In this document: positions 1 through 15,400 of the stretch, one piece after another
How positions within the stretch are numbered: the stretch's first letter is position 1
Layout: every line of letters starts with the position of its first letter
NCBI GenBank assembly: GCA_903813345.2
Contig: CAIIXF020000010.1
Location: forward strand, 12,343,181 to 12,407,180
Length of the DNA: 64,000 nt
Direction of reading: 5' to 3'
Origin: Owenia fusiformis
Taxonomy: Eukaryota > Annelida > Polychaeta > Sabellida > Oweniidae
The notes under the pieces: generated by a model
The model's input: the letters and a program-made list of their open reading frames with translations, nothing else
Told to the model about the DNA's origin: nothing
The model's database searches: none
Made by a program: the position numbers and the translations under genes

Positions 1-449
1 GTAAGAGTTACCACAAAAGCAGCGTTTCCCATTCTGTATACCTCCGAAAATGTATCCCTGAAAATAATGTTCATAAAAAGAATGAATCGAAAATGTATAT
101 AGCTGAAAAGTATGCAACATTGACAATACCATGCAGTGACGATAACATTTATTAAACAAAACATATTGAAGCGTTAAACACAATGAAAGATGGAAATGTT
201 TATGACATATCATATCATAAGCCTACATCAAAATTGAAAATTGTATATTGGATGTACGTTTTGCCCTAAAAAGGCATCAGTACTAATAAAATCCTATTAT
301 ATATTTTATATATAAGCCTACATTTCTGAAGCAATGGTTAATACATCCTCTCGCAGTAGCTCCGTTCGGCCAGAATATGGGGGTATATGGCAAATCTCTA
401 TTCTCGGGGTTGTCACCAAAACATCCAACTGGTGCTGTTACACTAGAAT
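1..449 (-). other. Gene A WSC domain, cut by the window edge
   Basis: Exon 449-322 encodes GCFGDNPENRDLPYTP, then ARGCINHCFRN. The next exon begins at 57 and reads GYIFGGIQNGKRCFCGNSY before the edge. This is the WSC pattern (Gly-Cys-Phe/Tyr, Arg-x-Leu, Cys-x3-Cys, then CFCG), found in polycystin-1, kremen and fungal wall sensors and thought to bind carbohydrate. The final cysteines lie off the window. Confidence 0.85.
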
Positions 450-3400
450 CTGGATAACAAACCATTTGTACAGCACATGTACATAATCAAACAAAGCATG
501 TATTTCATTTATTTGGATAGATGTTTGGAATACTGACAGAACTTTACATGTGTCATAATGAATGAATCTATATTTCGGTCTAATTCTGCAAAGATTTACA
601 CTCTACTGCACTATATATTAAATAGAAATATTACATGCATATTCTTACCTGGACAGCCATAGACTTCCCATCTCATAGAAATGTGACCACTCCATCCCAA
701 TGCCCATAACCTAATTATCTGCGCTGAGAATGGGTTTGCTAAATATTGTTTCCTCAACTGCCTATTCTCATAGTTACCCTCAAATACCTACCAAAGATGA
801 AAAATACACTTAAGATAATTGTGCAATATTAATAAGTTTTATTTCTCGCTAAAACAGACCAAATTGGGCAACACACACGATCTTTCATTAGAATAAAATC
901 CATACACCACCAGAAATGGTGACATATTGTTATGGTCTCCAACTTTTTTGTTGACGGTGGTAGATGATCAGAGTCTGTAACAAATGGCAGATGGTTATAT
1001 TTTGCATGTTCATGCCTTGTATAAAACTGTTTTGCATTGTGTGAAACGGATTTAAGCACTGAAATCAATGCTTCGTTTGTAAAATATATCACAAGCAAAG
1101 CATTGAGTTCAGTGCTTAAATCCTTAAACCAAGAAAATGGTACATTCGCGGTAGTTACGAAACTATGATTTAATGTTATGAAATATTACCTTTGGCGTCC
1201 CATCTTCATAATACATCTGCATATCTCCCACGCCACCATGTAGTTTGTAGTAGAGGTTATACTTCGTGACCCATTGGAGAGTGTCATCACGACCTTTGGT
1301 ACCAATGGCTCGAATGTGGATATTGGTCAAAAGATCGACCTACGTGGATAAAGTAATAATTTGGTTGATACTTTTGTGTCACTTGAATTTGTTTGATTGG
1401 TTTGTGTTCTTAAGTTGTTTTTTGACTTGTTTTGCCTATTCTCCCTAATGTCAACCCTCTGTTCTTTACTAGTATTTCAAAGCTATTTTCAAAGCATTTT
1501 TGTGTACATGTATGCTTTTTATGCTGCGTTTTACATATGCTGTCCCACCTGTATGTATTGATTCTTGTCATTGTATTTTGCCGACCATGCACCCCTGAGT
1601 TCACCCACTCTGACAGCACTCAACCTCGACCTGTGTGCGCCATGGTTGCTGTCAAACACAGAGGCTGCAGTAAGCTGGTGGTCGTCTACAGGATTTGGTC
1701 CGTCAATCAGTGCCGCTGGTTGACAGCCTTCGGGATAAGAAAAATGAACATATACATGAATTTGGAAATGTTTATCACTTTCCTAGGGTAATCATTTCTC
1801 ATTGTTATGGCATTGTATGAAGAAATACGTTAAACCAAAGAAGCCATGGCTAAACATACATTTAGAATTTTTTCATTTCAATACAGTATGATTGCCTAGG
1901 TTTTGCAACATTATCAGCAATTGATTAATTACATGAAAATCACAAGAAATACAATTTCAGAGTTTAACAGGGAACTCAGTATTCTAACCTGATAGACATC
2001 CAAGTACGTCAAACCTCATGGCGATGTGGGCATTCCAGGTCAATGGATTCACTCGAACATACCTTGCCCAGAATGGAGAATCTAACATGTTTGTAACCAG
2101 TGTACGTCTGTCAGAATTACCTTGGAAAACCTACATAATGAAAATACAGCGAATTGTAGTTGTGAAGATGTTTCTCTGTTTTTTTATGTCAACACCACAA
2201 GTGGTGACATAACAACTTTTTGTGGACGGTGTTCGGTGGTTGGCATTCGGTGTTCGGTGTTCGGTGTTCAGAGTTCCTTAATGCACACTAGTACTCCACA
2301 GGTATTTGTGGTATGTTTTAATGCAATTTCATTATGAAACATACGTACCACTGGGTTGTTATATGGTGACTGATACTCGTGAAAGTTTGCATTATCGACG
2401 CTATAGTAGACCTTGTATGATGTTACCCATTGGTCGAGGTCGTCCCGTCCCTGAGTAATGATGCCTAGAAAAGTTTTGACAATTGATTTACCCAACCAGT
2501 TATCAAACTACAAATATCTCTTCACATCCCGTTTCATCTCTATTTAGCGAAATCAGAAATCACAATCCAATGGACCTATGGTTCATATTCACCTGTAATT
2601 CGCATGTTCAGTCCAAAATCAGCTTGTATGTACTGCACCTGGTCATGATATGGCTCGCCTGCCACCCATGCCCCACGCAATTCACCGACTCTATAGAAAT
2701 ATATGGTACCACAGAATTTAAAAGTTCTATATCTCTATCAGATCCAGCTAACGTTTTACAGCAATAAAGCTGTGATTGTCGATTTTAGTCTTGACCCGTT
2801 ACCGTGTAAGACTAATAATATTATTTTGCTAATTGATGATTATAAAAGACACGCACAATGTCATTACAATTAAAATGATTAACCAATGTTGATTGTATTG
2901 AGAACTTTCAAACCAATTCTCACCTGACTGTGTCAAGTCTTCCCTGAGCTGGACTGTGCAGGGCATCCCACATAGAGGACGCTGTTAAACTCTCATCAGG
3001 AACAATACTAGGCCCAGTTACCAAACGCTCAGACGTGCATTCCTCTAAAAATTCAAAGAATTTGTGTTTACTAGTTACTAGTATTAGAAGCTTATAAAAA
3101 AATTACAATGCAAATTGTTGCATTGACTTTTGATAGTTGTAAGCTGGTGTATATTATACACTGAGCAATAACAGTCTATGTATAAGAATAATGAAGATAT
3201 GTTGCATCTGGGAATTTAGAAGCAATGAAAATTAGATGAGAGGATGTAGCTAGGGATATAGTTGATGTCACTCCTTCATTAAGGCAACCAACCAATCAAC
3301 CAACTCCAACCGACTGACCAACTAGCTGAAACCAACCCCAACCAACTAATTCAACCAGCCCCAACCAACCAACAGCTTGACGTTTTCAAAAGTTAAGTTT

Positions 3401-6400
3401 ATACTTATGTGACTGAGAAATGAATTGTAATTAAGTCAATACATACTAGCAATACAGCCCATCACCTCCCATCTCAGTGCAATGAAGTTGAACCACTCTG
3501 TCGGGTGAAGACGGATTCTACGAGCAGTTACTGGGTATTTGAACGTATGAGACACTTTGGTCTGCTGGTCAGTGTTACCATCAAACAACTGAAAATCCAA
3601 AATTAGAAACAAATAACATGGTGATCTCTCAAGACATCTCAAGTGGTGTAATAATGCCATACGTCTTGAAATATGGTTCGTTTCAAACACATATGGTGTT
3701 ACTTACTATATATCTTCTGTAACCAATTTAGGTGGTTAACTATTATTTTCAGATGAATGTTAACCATTTATTTAATTACCTTAGCATTACCTACAGGTTC
3801 CTCATACCATTGGAAGTTGTACGTATTATCATACTTCCAGGAGATTCTATATTTTGTCACCCATTGCTGTTCATCTTGACGACCTTGGGTAATAACCCCT
3901 TTCACCAGCATTGGAAGGATAAAATCTGCTTCAATCCATTGAGCTGCATTATGGTCAGACAGATGTGGCACCCAACTTCCTCTCATGTCACCTGCAAGAA
4001 ATTAAACAAGCAATCCCTAATACCCCGGGAGGTACACTAAAATGTCAGTAATATATAGAAAAAATTGACGCTCATGGGTGTCGTGGCAATAGTTAAGACT
4101 TTTTGTCAGGAAGAACAATCATTCTAAATGTGTGTTCGATTAACTAATAATGGACTTTACCACAGTGTTTTTCATAGAGATCTATTGCAGGGTTTTTGTG
4201 AACAAGATTCGGTGGTGCCGTGTCTGAGTTGTACTTGGATATTGAACATCTCATTCTGTTTGAGCCTCCGACCCAGTATTCTATGCTCTTGCAAGCGGGG
4301 TCTAGTGTGCAGTATTGTTTACATTGCTCCAACTGGACATTATCGTACACCTTGTCGTTCTGTCCATTGATAGCTATACCGATGAGAAGTTTCCACACAC
4401 ATTTCGCTATAATGCAACATTGATAAATGACGCCTTTTGGTAATATTTTGATATTTAAGTAACATCGAAAATAAGGAATGGAAAAATTATAAGCTGTAGT
4501 CTATGTTTGCATGAATGTTACTTGTCCATTTTTATTCAACTTTATTTGCGCGTATCTGAGTTATCTTAACACATTTGGTTGCATTGCTTGGATTCTTGTC
4601 TAATCTCTTTCCATATATGTAATGAAAAATGCATACACAATGCCTATTATTAAATAGGACGGAAATACCATACATAAAACAATTGATCCTACTTTGTCTT
4701 TGAAAGTCTAGTCTAGAGTTCCAAGGTCCATGCTCGTTGTCCCATATTGACGAAGCCTTTAGAAGCTCATCCTGTATGTTGTGTTTTCCAGATATCATCG
4801 CATCAGCAACACAATCAGCTGGGCAATAGAATATAAATGCATATTTCTGAATGTGGTTTGCAAAGTTAAGACATTTATTGTGAAGGCTATCAAATAAAGA
4901 CGAAGTGCTCCTTGTATTTAGGGACAACATTGCGAGGATGGGTATCGTAAACGTGACTTACGTGCTGCTGTAGGCGTGACAGGTGGTGGCAGCGTTGTTG
5001 ACCCCTTCGCTGAAATATTATCAAAGAGTAAATGAATCAAATTATGATGTTATTTGGGATGCGTCTCATCATTTGGCTAATGATAACAGAGACCATATGA
5101 GTAACCTACTGGCTTTTCAGACAACGGTAAAAACAACGAGACCAAGACGAACATCCATACCATGCAGAGATACAAAAAATAATGGAAATTCGTCACATAC
5201 TGTCGAGTTCTTGCCTTATTTTTGAGGTTCATTGAGTTACCATTTAGCTACCACTTACCGAACTTTTTGCAAATGTACGGCATCTTTTTAGCACAATTGT
5301 TGTCATTCCATCTACCGTCATTAGCCTGTATCTCGACACAATGCTCCCTCCCACCTGAGTTACTAGGGTTACCAGGCTTCCAATGGACATAATTGAAGGG
5401 AGTCCCATCACTCCAAGCATACCCTCCCTCCAGATCACGATCGTTACCACCGAACCAGAATCGCAATCGACCGTGTCCATACGAACTTGCTAATAATGCT
5501 GAAATAAATGGCATAATGTCATCAAACTAAATTCATTATATGATGAATCATGACTGGTTGTATATTCCACATTATAGAGTTTCTCCAATCTTATCAAATC
5601 CTGAATGATCCCTCCATATACAAGCAGAAAATCAGAGACCATTCTTTAAATACAAACCTCCAACATAAGCCTGTTCGTGTGGTCCGTGTATACTAGCCAA
5701 TTCTCCCCCTTTAGCCAGACAGTCCGCTCTTCCAGTCACCCAGTTTGACGGTTTATCCACAATTTGGTAGCACATGTTTCCAACACTGTCATATTTCCAC
5801 TCTGGTCCACATCGACGTGAAAATGGTTCTAAAAATAAATAATTTTCCAAATAAAGTTATTTACGATTGTGAAGATACTTGACTGATTGTATTTAGCAGC
5901 TATTGCTCCGTCGTGCATAATCACTGTTTAAATTATGTTTAGGACGCTTTTTTTTCTTTGAACTTTTAGAAAAATTCCTGGACAGAAAGAATGTACAAGT
6001 AGAATACATGGATACTAAACAATGGTCTTATGTATGCAATAACGTAACTTTTATATATCTAATTAATGGAGTGTAGAAAAGAATGTTTCATTCTTCATTT
6101 TTGTTAAAACAATGTTTTCAAACTTTCTATGGGGCCTTGAACTATATTATATCGACATCATTTGTAATGCGTATGCTTACTTGTCACTGGCTTGGTTGTG
6201 GGTGGTGGATCATATGGAACTGAAAGAGTAAAATATCATTATTCAAAATCAAACAGAAATGTGGAACTATATTATTGTTCAGATATAAAATCCGAGAAGA
6301 TCACAATCGTATCCGATGATCAATAGTACAATAACGTCATTTCTTAATTCTGGGGGCAATATTGTGAACGATATGGTAAAATAAATGCCTTCTAAACTAG

Positions 6401-9400
6401 CACTAAAACCCTTAGAACAGGTCTGGCAAGGTGGTAATAATATTACGCTTTTTCAATTCTATGGTCGATGTGCATCTCAACTCATTTGAGAGAATTATGT
6501 GAAGACTTTATGTGAACAAGACATTGAAATGCTAGATGTCACCATCTGCCATTTGTTACATACACCGACTGCCAACCTCAGGACGGTGTCACAAAAACCT
6601 GGAGACAATGTTTCACAACTTTTGGATGCTTACTTGCTGGTTTTCTGCAGATGAAACTTTTATTTCTCCCCTCGCATACGTCATCATTCCAAGCCCCTGG
6701 GTAGAAACCCCCACCCCAGGGATACTCCCCAGGGCCGTGTACCTCAACACAGTCCTCGCCGGGGTAATAATTATTCGGTTCTCCACGCATCCAGTTTGTG
6801 TAGTTAAGCTGTGAAGGCGTAAATATACATTAAAATATAGTTTCGATATGGCCTATGGTGTTTAAATTGTATCAAAATTCGACATCTTAATATATTAATG
6901 TGATATCTCTAACACACTGAATAGCGTCTAGCAGAATACAAACACAATCCGTGTGATTTCATACACGCTTTGTTCGAGTTTGCCCACACTATGTGAGTAA
7001 AATCACACTTTGAATTGGTTTCCAAGTTGCATATGATGATGCCAGTTCCAAATTATATAGTTCGAGTGTCGCATCATATGGTTTCACTTTTCACATGGAT
7101 TTTGTATTGTACAATTTTGATACAAAATAAATTCCATAATGGCCAGGTGTCATGGGATCATTCAACAAAAAACAGAAAATCAAGAAAAATTGAGTTATAA
7201 TTATAAATTAGTTTGACTATATATTTGATACAAGGCATTCGTCTCTTACCGGAGAACCGTCGACCCAATAATATTTTCCCTGTTCGATGGTATCCCTGAG
7301 GCCTATCCATCCACGCCATGGTACAATTTCTGTAAGAATTCGAAATCATACGGAATATTAATGGATACACACATTTGATGCGTGAGCACCATGTGGTGAC
7401 GTATATGCTGTTATGTAACTCATAAAATTGCATGTTTTATTAATGTTTGTGAACCATTTTTTGTTTTTGTGTTTAGGAACCATTGCCTTATTTTGAGATT
7501 TCATATTAATTTGGTTTGGTTTTCTGACTCTATGTACTAACTAGAAATAAAAGACTGTTCGTCCTCTGTGTTAATGGTAGCTAGGTCAGCGTTCATATTC
7601 TGACATTGTGACCTGGCCTGACTCCAACGCATCCTATCATCCCCGAAGTAGAAACAAGAAGTCTCGTACTGCTCCCAGCCGTCCTCACACCTGTAGATAT
7701 CTGAGAAAGAGGAACAGCATAGATTATTAGAAAGTATATAGAGTACAGTGTATGTGTTATATCATTCGGATATCATACGAGTGATTTAATAAACAAATTG
7801 TAAAAAGCAACATCAGCACTTAGAGCGAAACTGTTGTTGAATTGTGTTGTTGTCGAGTGTTGTTGCCACAGATTTGCTGAAACGAAGCCGACTACTGCAT
7901 GTCGACTATTGGACCCTTTTCTACGCATGCGTTCTAAATATATCCATATCACAAAAAAAACATATCAAAACGACTAAATGCCAGGTCCAGGTGCGATGTG
8001 GCTATACAACGATACCAAGAGAGTATTATCGTATCACAATTCATTACCATGACAAAATGGTATATCACAGTACTCCCATCTTGTTTTCGGGTCATTCGTG
8101 TAACACCACGGTCCATACGGTGTACGATCAGGATTGCGACATTTGTTAGCAGCAGTGGCAAGGTCGGCATCAGGGAAGTTAGCTGGGTTATTCCTCGTGT
8201 GTTTGTGGGGCTCTTGGGAATCCCATCTATAGATAATTGCTCAAATGCAGATATAACCAAGAAATATGAAAATAATTCCAAAGCTTTATCTATACATGTT
8301 GTTGAGTAAACAAGGGTCCGAGGAATGATTGTTTACTCTAGGGTTTTAATGTGATTCATATTGGAAAGGATTGCGAGAGTTATCTTCATCAAACTGATAC
8401 TTTACCTTTGGCAAGTTCTGCCGGATCTTGTCTTTGCTAATTCACCATTCCAGTCCTGTCCCATCGTGTTCTTCTTGCAAAGCGCTGTTTAAGTATAAAC
8501 ATTCAATGTTATAAGACAAAATGCTAGTGAGAGTACAGTTGAAAGGTAATTTCTTTCAATTCAGGACAAGTCTTGAATGCGTAATATATATATAATCAAC
8601 TCTGATTCAATTTATAATGTATAAATGTTACTACAGTTACACACTGCTCTTTGCCATTTCTCTGAAGTGAAAACCTCAAATTACCATTCCAGAATTTGGT
8701 ATTTACAGGTAACAATCAAAACATAAAAAGGAGGAAACGATTAAATCATTTGCATTTTCAAATTAAGAGGGAAATGTTTTATTAGACGTACTTGGTGGTT
8801 CTTTTGGATCTGGAGCTATCCAAATTGGATGTTCACAAACAAAAGCTTTCTTTGTAAAGCAGTAAGAGGTAGTCCATTTCCCAGTGGCATCACCTGGTTA
8901 TGAAAAATACATCAAGAAAACAGCTCAATATATACATGCACAGGTATGAAGTTTTGTGTCAGACGTGGGATGTAAAAATGTCATTACTAGGTAAAATGGT
9001 GTTTCGCGTGATTCGATTCCTGATACGGGTGGCGCGCAAGTGCGATCAGTCAACATGTAGGTCACGTCACTCGCCCATCCATCAAAATAATGTATCAATT
9101 ATAATTAGTTATATGTTAAAAAGTGTGATATCGCGATGTCCAAAGGCTGAACATTCGTACTCGTCAAATGCTTTTAGCATGAGGCTACCTAACCTCTTGC
9201 AAGTAAACAACTTCCTTAAATGATATGGAAATGGAGAAGTAAATTCGAATCGATAACTTCATATTATACTTTCTGGTGGTGGAAACGCGTAGAGTATTTT
9301 CATTCGAAAAGCAGGTAAATATAGGTGTTACTGTAGTTTGTGAACGTTTTATAGTGATTCCTCACCTGCCTAAGCGATCATCACGTTGCCAGTACTTCGG

Positions 9401-12400
9401 GAAAACATTCCATTGTGATAAATTGACAGCTACCCATCTATTTTCTATTGGGATTAACCAAAGAAATATTTTGATTTTGTAATATTTTGATTTGTGTTAA
9501 AGGAATGTTTCCCCAATGTATTGGGAATGTGATGAGCCTATTGGTAAGTGAGAACGTATTAAAAGTACGTTCATAGACGAAAAAATAAACTACACCTACC
9601 TATTTTTTTAATAAAAATATTAATGGCGATTTGTATAATGCATTTCCTGTGTACTCCTCGCCTTGAAAATACGTATACTCGAGGCGTTTCCACCTCCTGA
9701 CTTTGGAAAGATGGTAATAGAAACAAACCTGTCTGCATGCTTCCACAGTCCATTGCCTTTGCGGTGTTTCTAGGCTGATTTTTACCCCAGTTAGGTATCA
9801 ACACAGGGTTCTTGTCCCACCATACAAAGGAACCATCAATGTCACGATCAGATAGACCAAGCCAAATAGATTCTATCTCGTTGTCCTTTAGGGTGGGAAA
9901 AACTTTCTCCACGATGACAGCATTTTCCTGTGGGCTGGTGAAATTAAATGAGCAATACGAGAGTAAATATGAGATTGCCGGTTTATGCAGGGAGTCATTC
10001 TTTTAAGGTCTCATGGAAGTTAACAGGAAATGACAAAACAAAAAATGACAAAGCCATGCTGGATTTTGAAAAATTTTTGAACCAAGATAACAGAGTTCTG
10101 TTTGGACCTCCAGTCAGTTTAACTAGTTCCACATATCATTTACATGACCGGGAACACAGTTGAAATGGTCAGAATGACCATAAACATGATAGAATAACCT
10201 TTTCAGCCCTCTGAAAATGTGACTAAAAAATAGCTAAGAGTAGGTGCTCAGGAAAGGTCACTGAACAGAATATTTTGACTTTTTCAGAAAATGTGCCCAA
10301 TATATTGCTCTAAATGATACAATTCAAAAAAATTTGATATCATTCTTAGAAAGAGAAAAAATTGAAAAAAACTGAATTGAAAATCGATCTATTTTCCTTT
10401 TTACTACAGCCATTATTGTTTCAGACAATTTTTTAAAATTTCAAAGATTGTGTCATTTAGAGCAATATATTGGACACATTTTCTGAAAAAATCAAAAGAT
10501 TCTGTTCATTGACCTTTCCTGAGCACCTACTTTTAGCTATTTTTCAGTCACATTTTCAGAGGGCTAAAAAGGTTATTTTATCATGTTTATGGTCATTCTG
10601 ACCATTTCAATTGTGTTCCTGGTCATGTAAATGATATTTGGAACTAGTTAAACTGACTGGAGGTCCAAACAGAACTCTGTTATCTTGGTTCAAAAAATTT
10701 TCAAAATCCAGCATGGCTTTGTCATTTTTTGTTTTGTCATTTCCTGTTAACTTCCATGAGACCTTAATATAAGCACCCTAACCCAGACATTGCCCTCGCC
10801 CAGCGATCATTCGAAATGCTAATTTGAAAAACGTAGATTTATCACACCTGTCTTACCAAACCTCTCTTTCCTCTGAATTTATTGAACGGATTTTTGTGAC
10901 AATGTACAACAAAAAGAAAGACAAATAAAATGGGTTATGACTAATTTAAAAAGAATTAGCCTAGTCTAAAATACATATGATATTTATAAGGTTGTGCTAC
11001 CTCTCGAGTTTGAGTAGTCCTGCTTTCTGGCCATGGCAGGTGTGTTGAGCTTCTGGCCATGTGTTTATATCTCTGTCCAACCCGTAGGTCTTATAGCAGT
11101 TCTCGTTCAGCTCCTGCCATCCTTCCAAACATTTCCCTGAATAAAATATACTATGAGATTAGAATTTTGTTTGTGAAATTGATATGCATTCAAGCATAGC
11201 TGTAGGCAAGGCGTGGCAAATTCCAGCCAATCAGAACACGCTATTTCATAAACTGCATTGCATTATATTACCAAAAACCCACCCAGGGTCATTTTTAGAT
11301 TCTAGTCAAACTAATGAAACCGATAGCGCTGATCAATAGTATAGTTTCTAAATAGCTAAATAAAGCTGAATAAAGCTGACATAATAGATGTCACCTTTGT
11401 TCATCTTGGGCCAACCTTCCATTGAGTTCTATGCTAAAAGCTTGCAATAGTCACTTAATTTCATGATTTATCAAAGAGTGTTAGTTAAATCTGTCTGAAA
11501 TTTGAATGGCATACTATTAAATGACCCTGTCAATGAACATATTGTGATAAAACATGAAAATGTTGGTTGTCATACGGTTAAACCATGGCTTTAAAGAATT
11601 TTAGCATAACATCAATGGAGATTTGGCCCAAGTTTTTTAAAAATGTCATGGAGAATGATTTAAATGACATAAATGTGTAAATCAAAGCTATTATTGTAGG
11701 TAACATATCACTGAATTCAAATATGCTATTAAAAAGAAAGAAAAGTAAGTCATTAAAGGTAAAATGTGAAACTCCTCTGTTTCATAGTTGAGTAAACATC
11801 CGTGAATAGTTAGTTAGGATATACAAGCCAGGTTCTTTTGCAGGTCCAATATGGTACATGTAAGTGCTGAATGGTTGTCAATGTGACGAGTGGACCCTTG
11901 AAAAAATTCTTTGAAATACATTCGCATCTTTTAAGTGATATCGTATAAAATAGTTTGCATATTGTTTAGAGAGAATTAAAGCCCGCCAGTGCATTGCTAC
12001 TGATTCATTCCACTAATGCGTTGTTTCCTTAACTTAGCACTCGATACTACGCATCACGCGTTAAGTTTGAAACAACACCTTAGAAGAATGGCAATCAGTC
12101 CACAATGCACTGAGTCCAGGGCTTAAATCCTTAAATAATCTACGCCAATGCATAGTGTAGCCTACATTCTTATCCTAATACATAGGAAGAGGTTACCTTT
12201 TTTGGCTCGTGCTGAGGCAAGAGCCATATAGTCCATGGTATGACTTCCGAATACGAAGGATCCGTAGCACACTATAGTGCAGCAACATTTGAAGCAATAT
12301 TTATGAAGGTGTACATGTCTTGATTCTTTTAAAATACCATTTGCTGAAAAAACTTCCGGCTTTCGGGTCGAAAAATGTCTTTCAATACAAGGGGTCAAAA

Positions 12401-15400
12401 AACATAAATATTTTGATTCGAACTTTTATACATTTTATAAGCCGATCCAACAAAATTGTGTGGAATATTTAGGTAATTTATGATTGGGAACATATTAGTT
12501 TTCTTACCATTTAAAACATTTTATTACCAGAATTTTTCCATATAATCGCAAGGGGTCTAACAACAAATTATTGTTCATGTTTTATAAAACATAATACAAT
12601 AACAAATAGGTTAGATTTATATCTAATTAAATGTTTCAGAGGTATTGGAATGTTCATATATTCCAAAGGCATGTCTAATAATCAATTAGAGTCATATGCA
12701 ATCGAACGCCTTACAATTCTTCCTCGACGTTACTTGTGGCTGTCATCAAGTTTTCTGACGGCTGTTTCTTCTTTGACCTTACCGCTGGATACAATCAAAT
12801 TTCAGGAAGATAATGATAACGATTTTACTCAATTATTCATGAATTCGACCAAGTCTTGATGGTTGTTTTATAAGCAACTGAGCTATATCTAACTACGGGA
12901 AATAGAATTTTAGCTGTAGTCCCAATAAGTCAAGGAAGAGCAATAGGCGCTCCTTTATTGATAATTTTCACCGCTGAATAAAAGTCCATATCTCAAAATG
13001 TATTGAGAACCATTTTGTGAAAAACTAGCATAATTTAAGCATTTGTCATTCCAATGTAAAAGCTATTCATTTGTAGCATTTATCTTATCAATACCTGAGA
13101 AACAATACAAAACGTCGATACACTGATTGCATATTTTTTGGTATTGATAAGAAAAAATAACCTCAAACTTATAGCTTAGAAACCTAAATCATATTTTGAA
13201 AATCATTTTGTATTATTTTCTGTTGCATTGTGTACTCCAAATTGTGAAAAATTGGGATTTTATTTTTTGGTGATTTTTTGACCTCTGTTAATGGCAGGCA
13301 TAATTCAGCCTAAAAGCCGGAAGTATATTGAACGGTTATAATAAAAATTATTAGGGAACATATGTAGGTATGTAAATGTAAGGTCAAATATCGCTGCGCT
13401 ATAGTGTGCTACCAGCTCCTTTATTAGACGTCCTAGAGATTTCATACCATGGACTAATATCTCACTTGGGTTTAAGAGTAAGTGATAACGACAATTGACT
13501 GAGGTTTAAACGTTAGTTTAATTACTAGTAGAAAACCTGATGGGTTAATATTTATTGATGAAAATGAGTTAATTCCTCGAGCAAAAGTTTAACCCTAGCC
13601 AAGGTGTTAGTTTAGTGTTAGTTTCAAACGACATATACGCAATTTTACAACAACACCATGAACACTGTGCACTGATTTTCGGCAACGTGATTTCCTAAAT
13701 ACGACAGAAATACGAGCGACTTCTTGATTTAGAATTGTGAACAATTTACAGCATTAAAAAAACTCCGAACATTTAACTATTTTGTTAATATCTTCGGAGA
13801 ACGAGAATCAAATTGACCCATCGTCACTCCTTGATATGTTTGGATGTTTTCTAAGAGGTCCAGGTACTCAGACCTTCATAATTTAAAGATCTTAATCAGT
13901 TCAAAATGTTCGGATTTTTTCTACTTTTGCCGTTCGGTAAATTACAACCGCGTTAAAAGTAAGCTTGGCAATTAATTACATATACAGTGAAACTTGACTT
14001 AGAAAAAACTTTTCTGTAAGGAACACCTGCTTTACAAGTTATAGAACTTCTTTCAAGATATGCATAAATTTCAATTTTTCAGTCTGTGTCAGGAACACCC
14101 GTATATACATGCCTGTAGTTCACATATTCATAATCAAGTTTTACATCTTTTTTATCTTGTGTTATATTTTCCTATTTATCAATACAATTCATTACAACAC
14201 TGCAAACATCTCCTTCACACGATCCTCCATTTTTTAAATGATCTCTTATTTCTTAATAGTTTTGATTGCCATGGCACTGGCGGAACCAGAAGCTAAAAAG
14301 GGAGGGCGGCCACATTTCAAGTCAGGAAAAAATTGCGCGAAAAAATGTTAGGCTTCTAAAAACAAAGATTGGACCAAATTTTGAAAATTAAGGTCCCGAG
14401 GGTAGATATATTATATTGACTAAGGGATGATACCAATATCCTGAACCGACTATAGGATGATCTGCTTTTCAACATTTAACCGTGTTGTGTATTAGTGTAC
14501 AAATAGTGACTGCCATTGAGGGAAATAGTGCAAAATATTTTCCTCAAGGGAATATCCTGTCCACTGACAAGTCAGTGGACAGGATATTCCCGAGAGGAAA
14601 ATTTTTACACTATTTCCCGAAAATGTGGCAGTCACTATTTGTTTTATTATATACCTGATAAGTACTCTGTAAACAAAAACAAAATGAGAAGTCTTTTCAT
14701 TTCAATATCAAATGTTCACAGGTTCTTACTGGCATTTAAAGGCATTTTACCTTTCAACTCCTATAATCGCAGATTTGGGGAAGATAAAACGTACTATTGA
14801 CTGGTCACATGACCCAACTGCTGATTAGTACAATTCATCTTCCCTGAAAGCAGGGATTTAGGACTTTCCAGGGAATTAGTTCATCTATTCTATGTTATGT
14901 GACCATGAATAAGCCAATGAGCATCTAAAATACATTTGAGGTATATAATAATAAGATATATTCTGATTTCGCTGTTTCATACTACGATCGGTTGAGATGA
15001 GAATACAGATCCCATTAACGGAACCAATGGCTAAAACATCTATTTTATTAGGGAGATGATTGCGATTTGGGGATTATTCGGGCACTTCGACAAGTTTAAT
15101 CAAACCAGATAAAGTAAAATCTGTATGTAAAAGGTATTTACAAGAACACTAGATTGGTTGGCAAGCTCCAGCAATCATAATGACAAGTCGGCATAATGAC
15201 AAGTCGGCATAATGACAAGTCGGACCACACCTATAATGTAGTGATCAACACTGGCTGTATATATTAAACTAGTTAAGTAATAAAGAATATTCTTTTAATT
15301 AATTGTCAGATTAGTGCCTTTTGACACCCCGTTCACCATGTCAAATCTCACAAACCTCTTACATATATATATGGGAGTAATTTGATACAAGTATCTCGCC

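Noticed and set aside
4532-4930. 132-residue minus-strand open frame
   Set aside because: Only the middle (4818-4693) is a discoidin exon; both sides are intron read-through.
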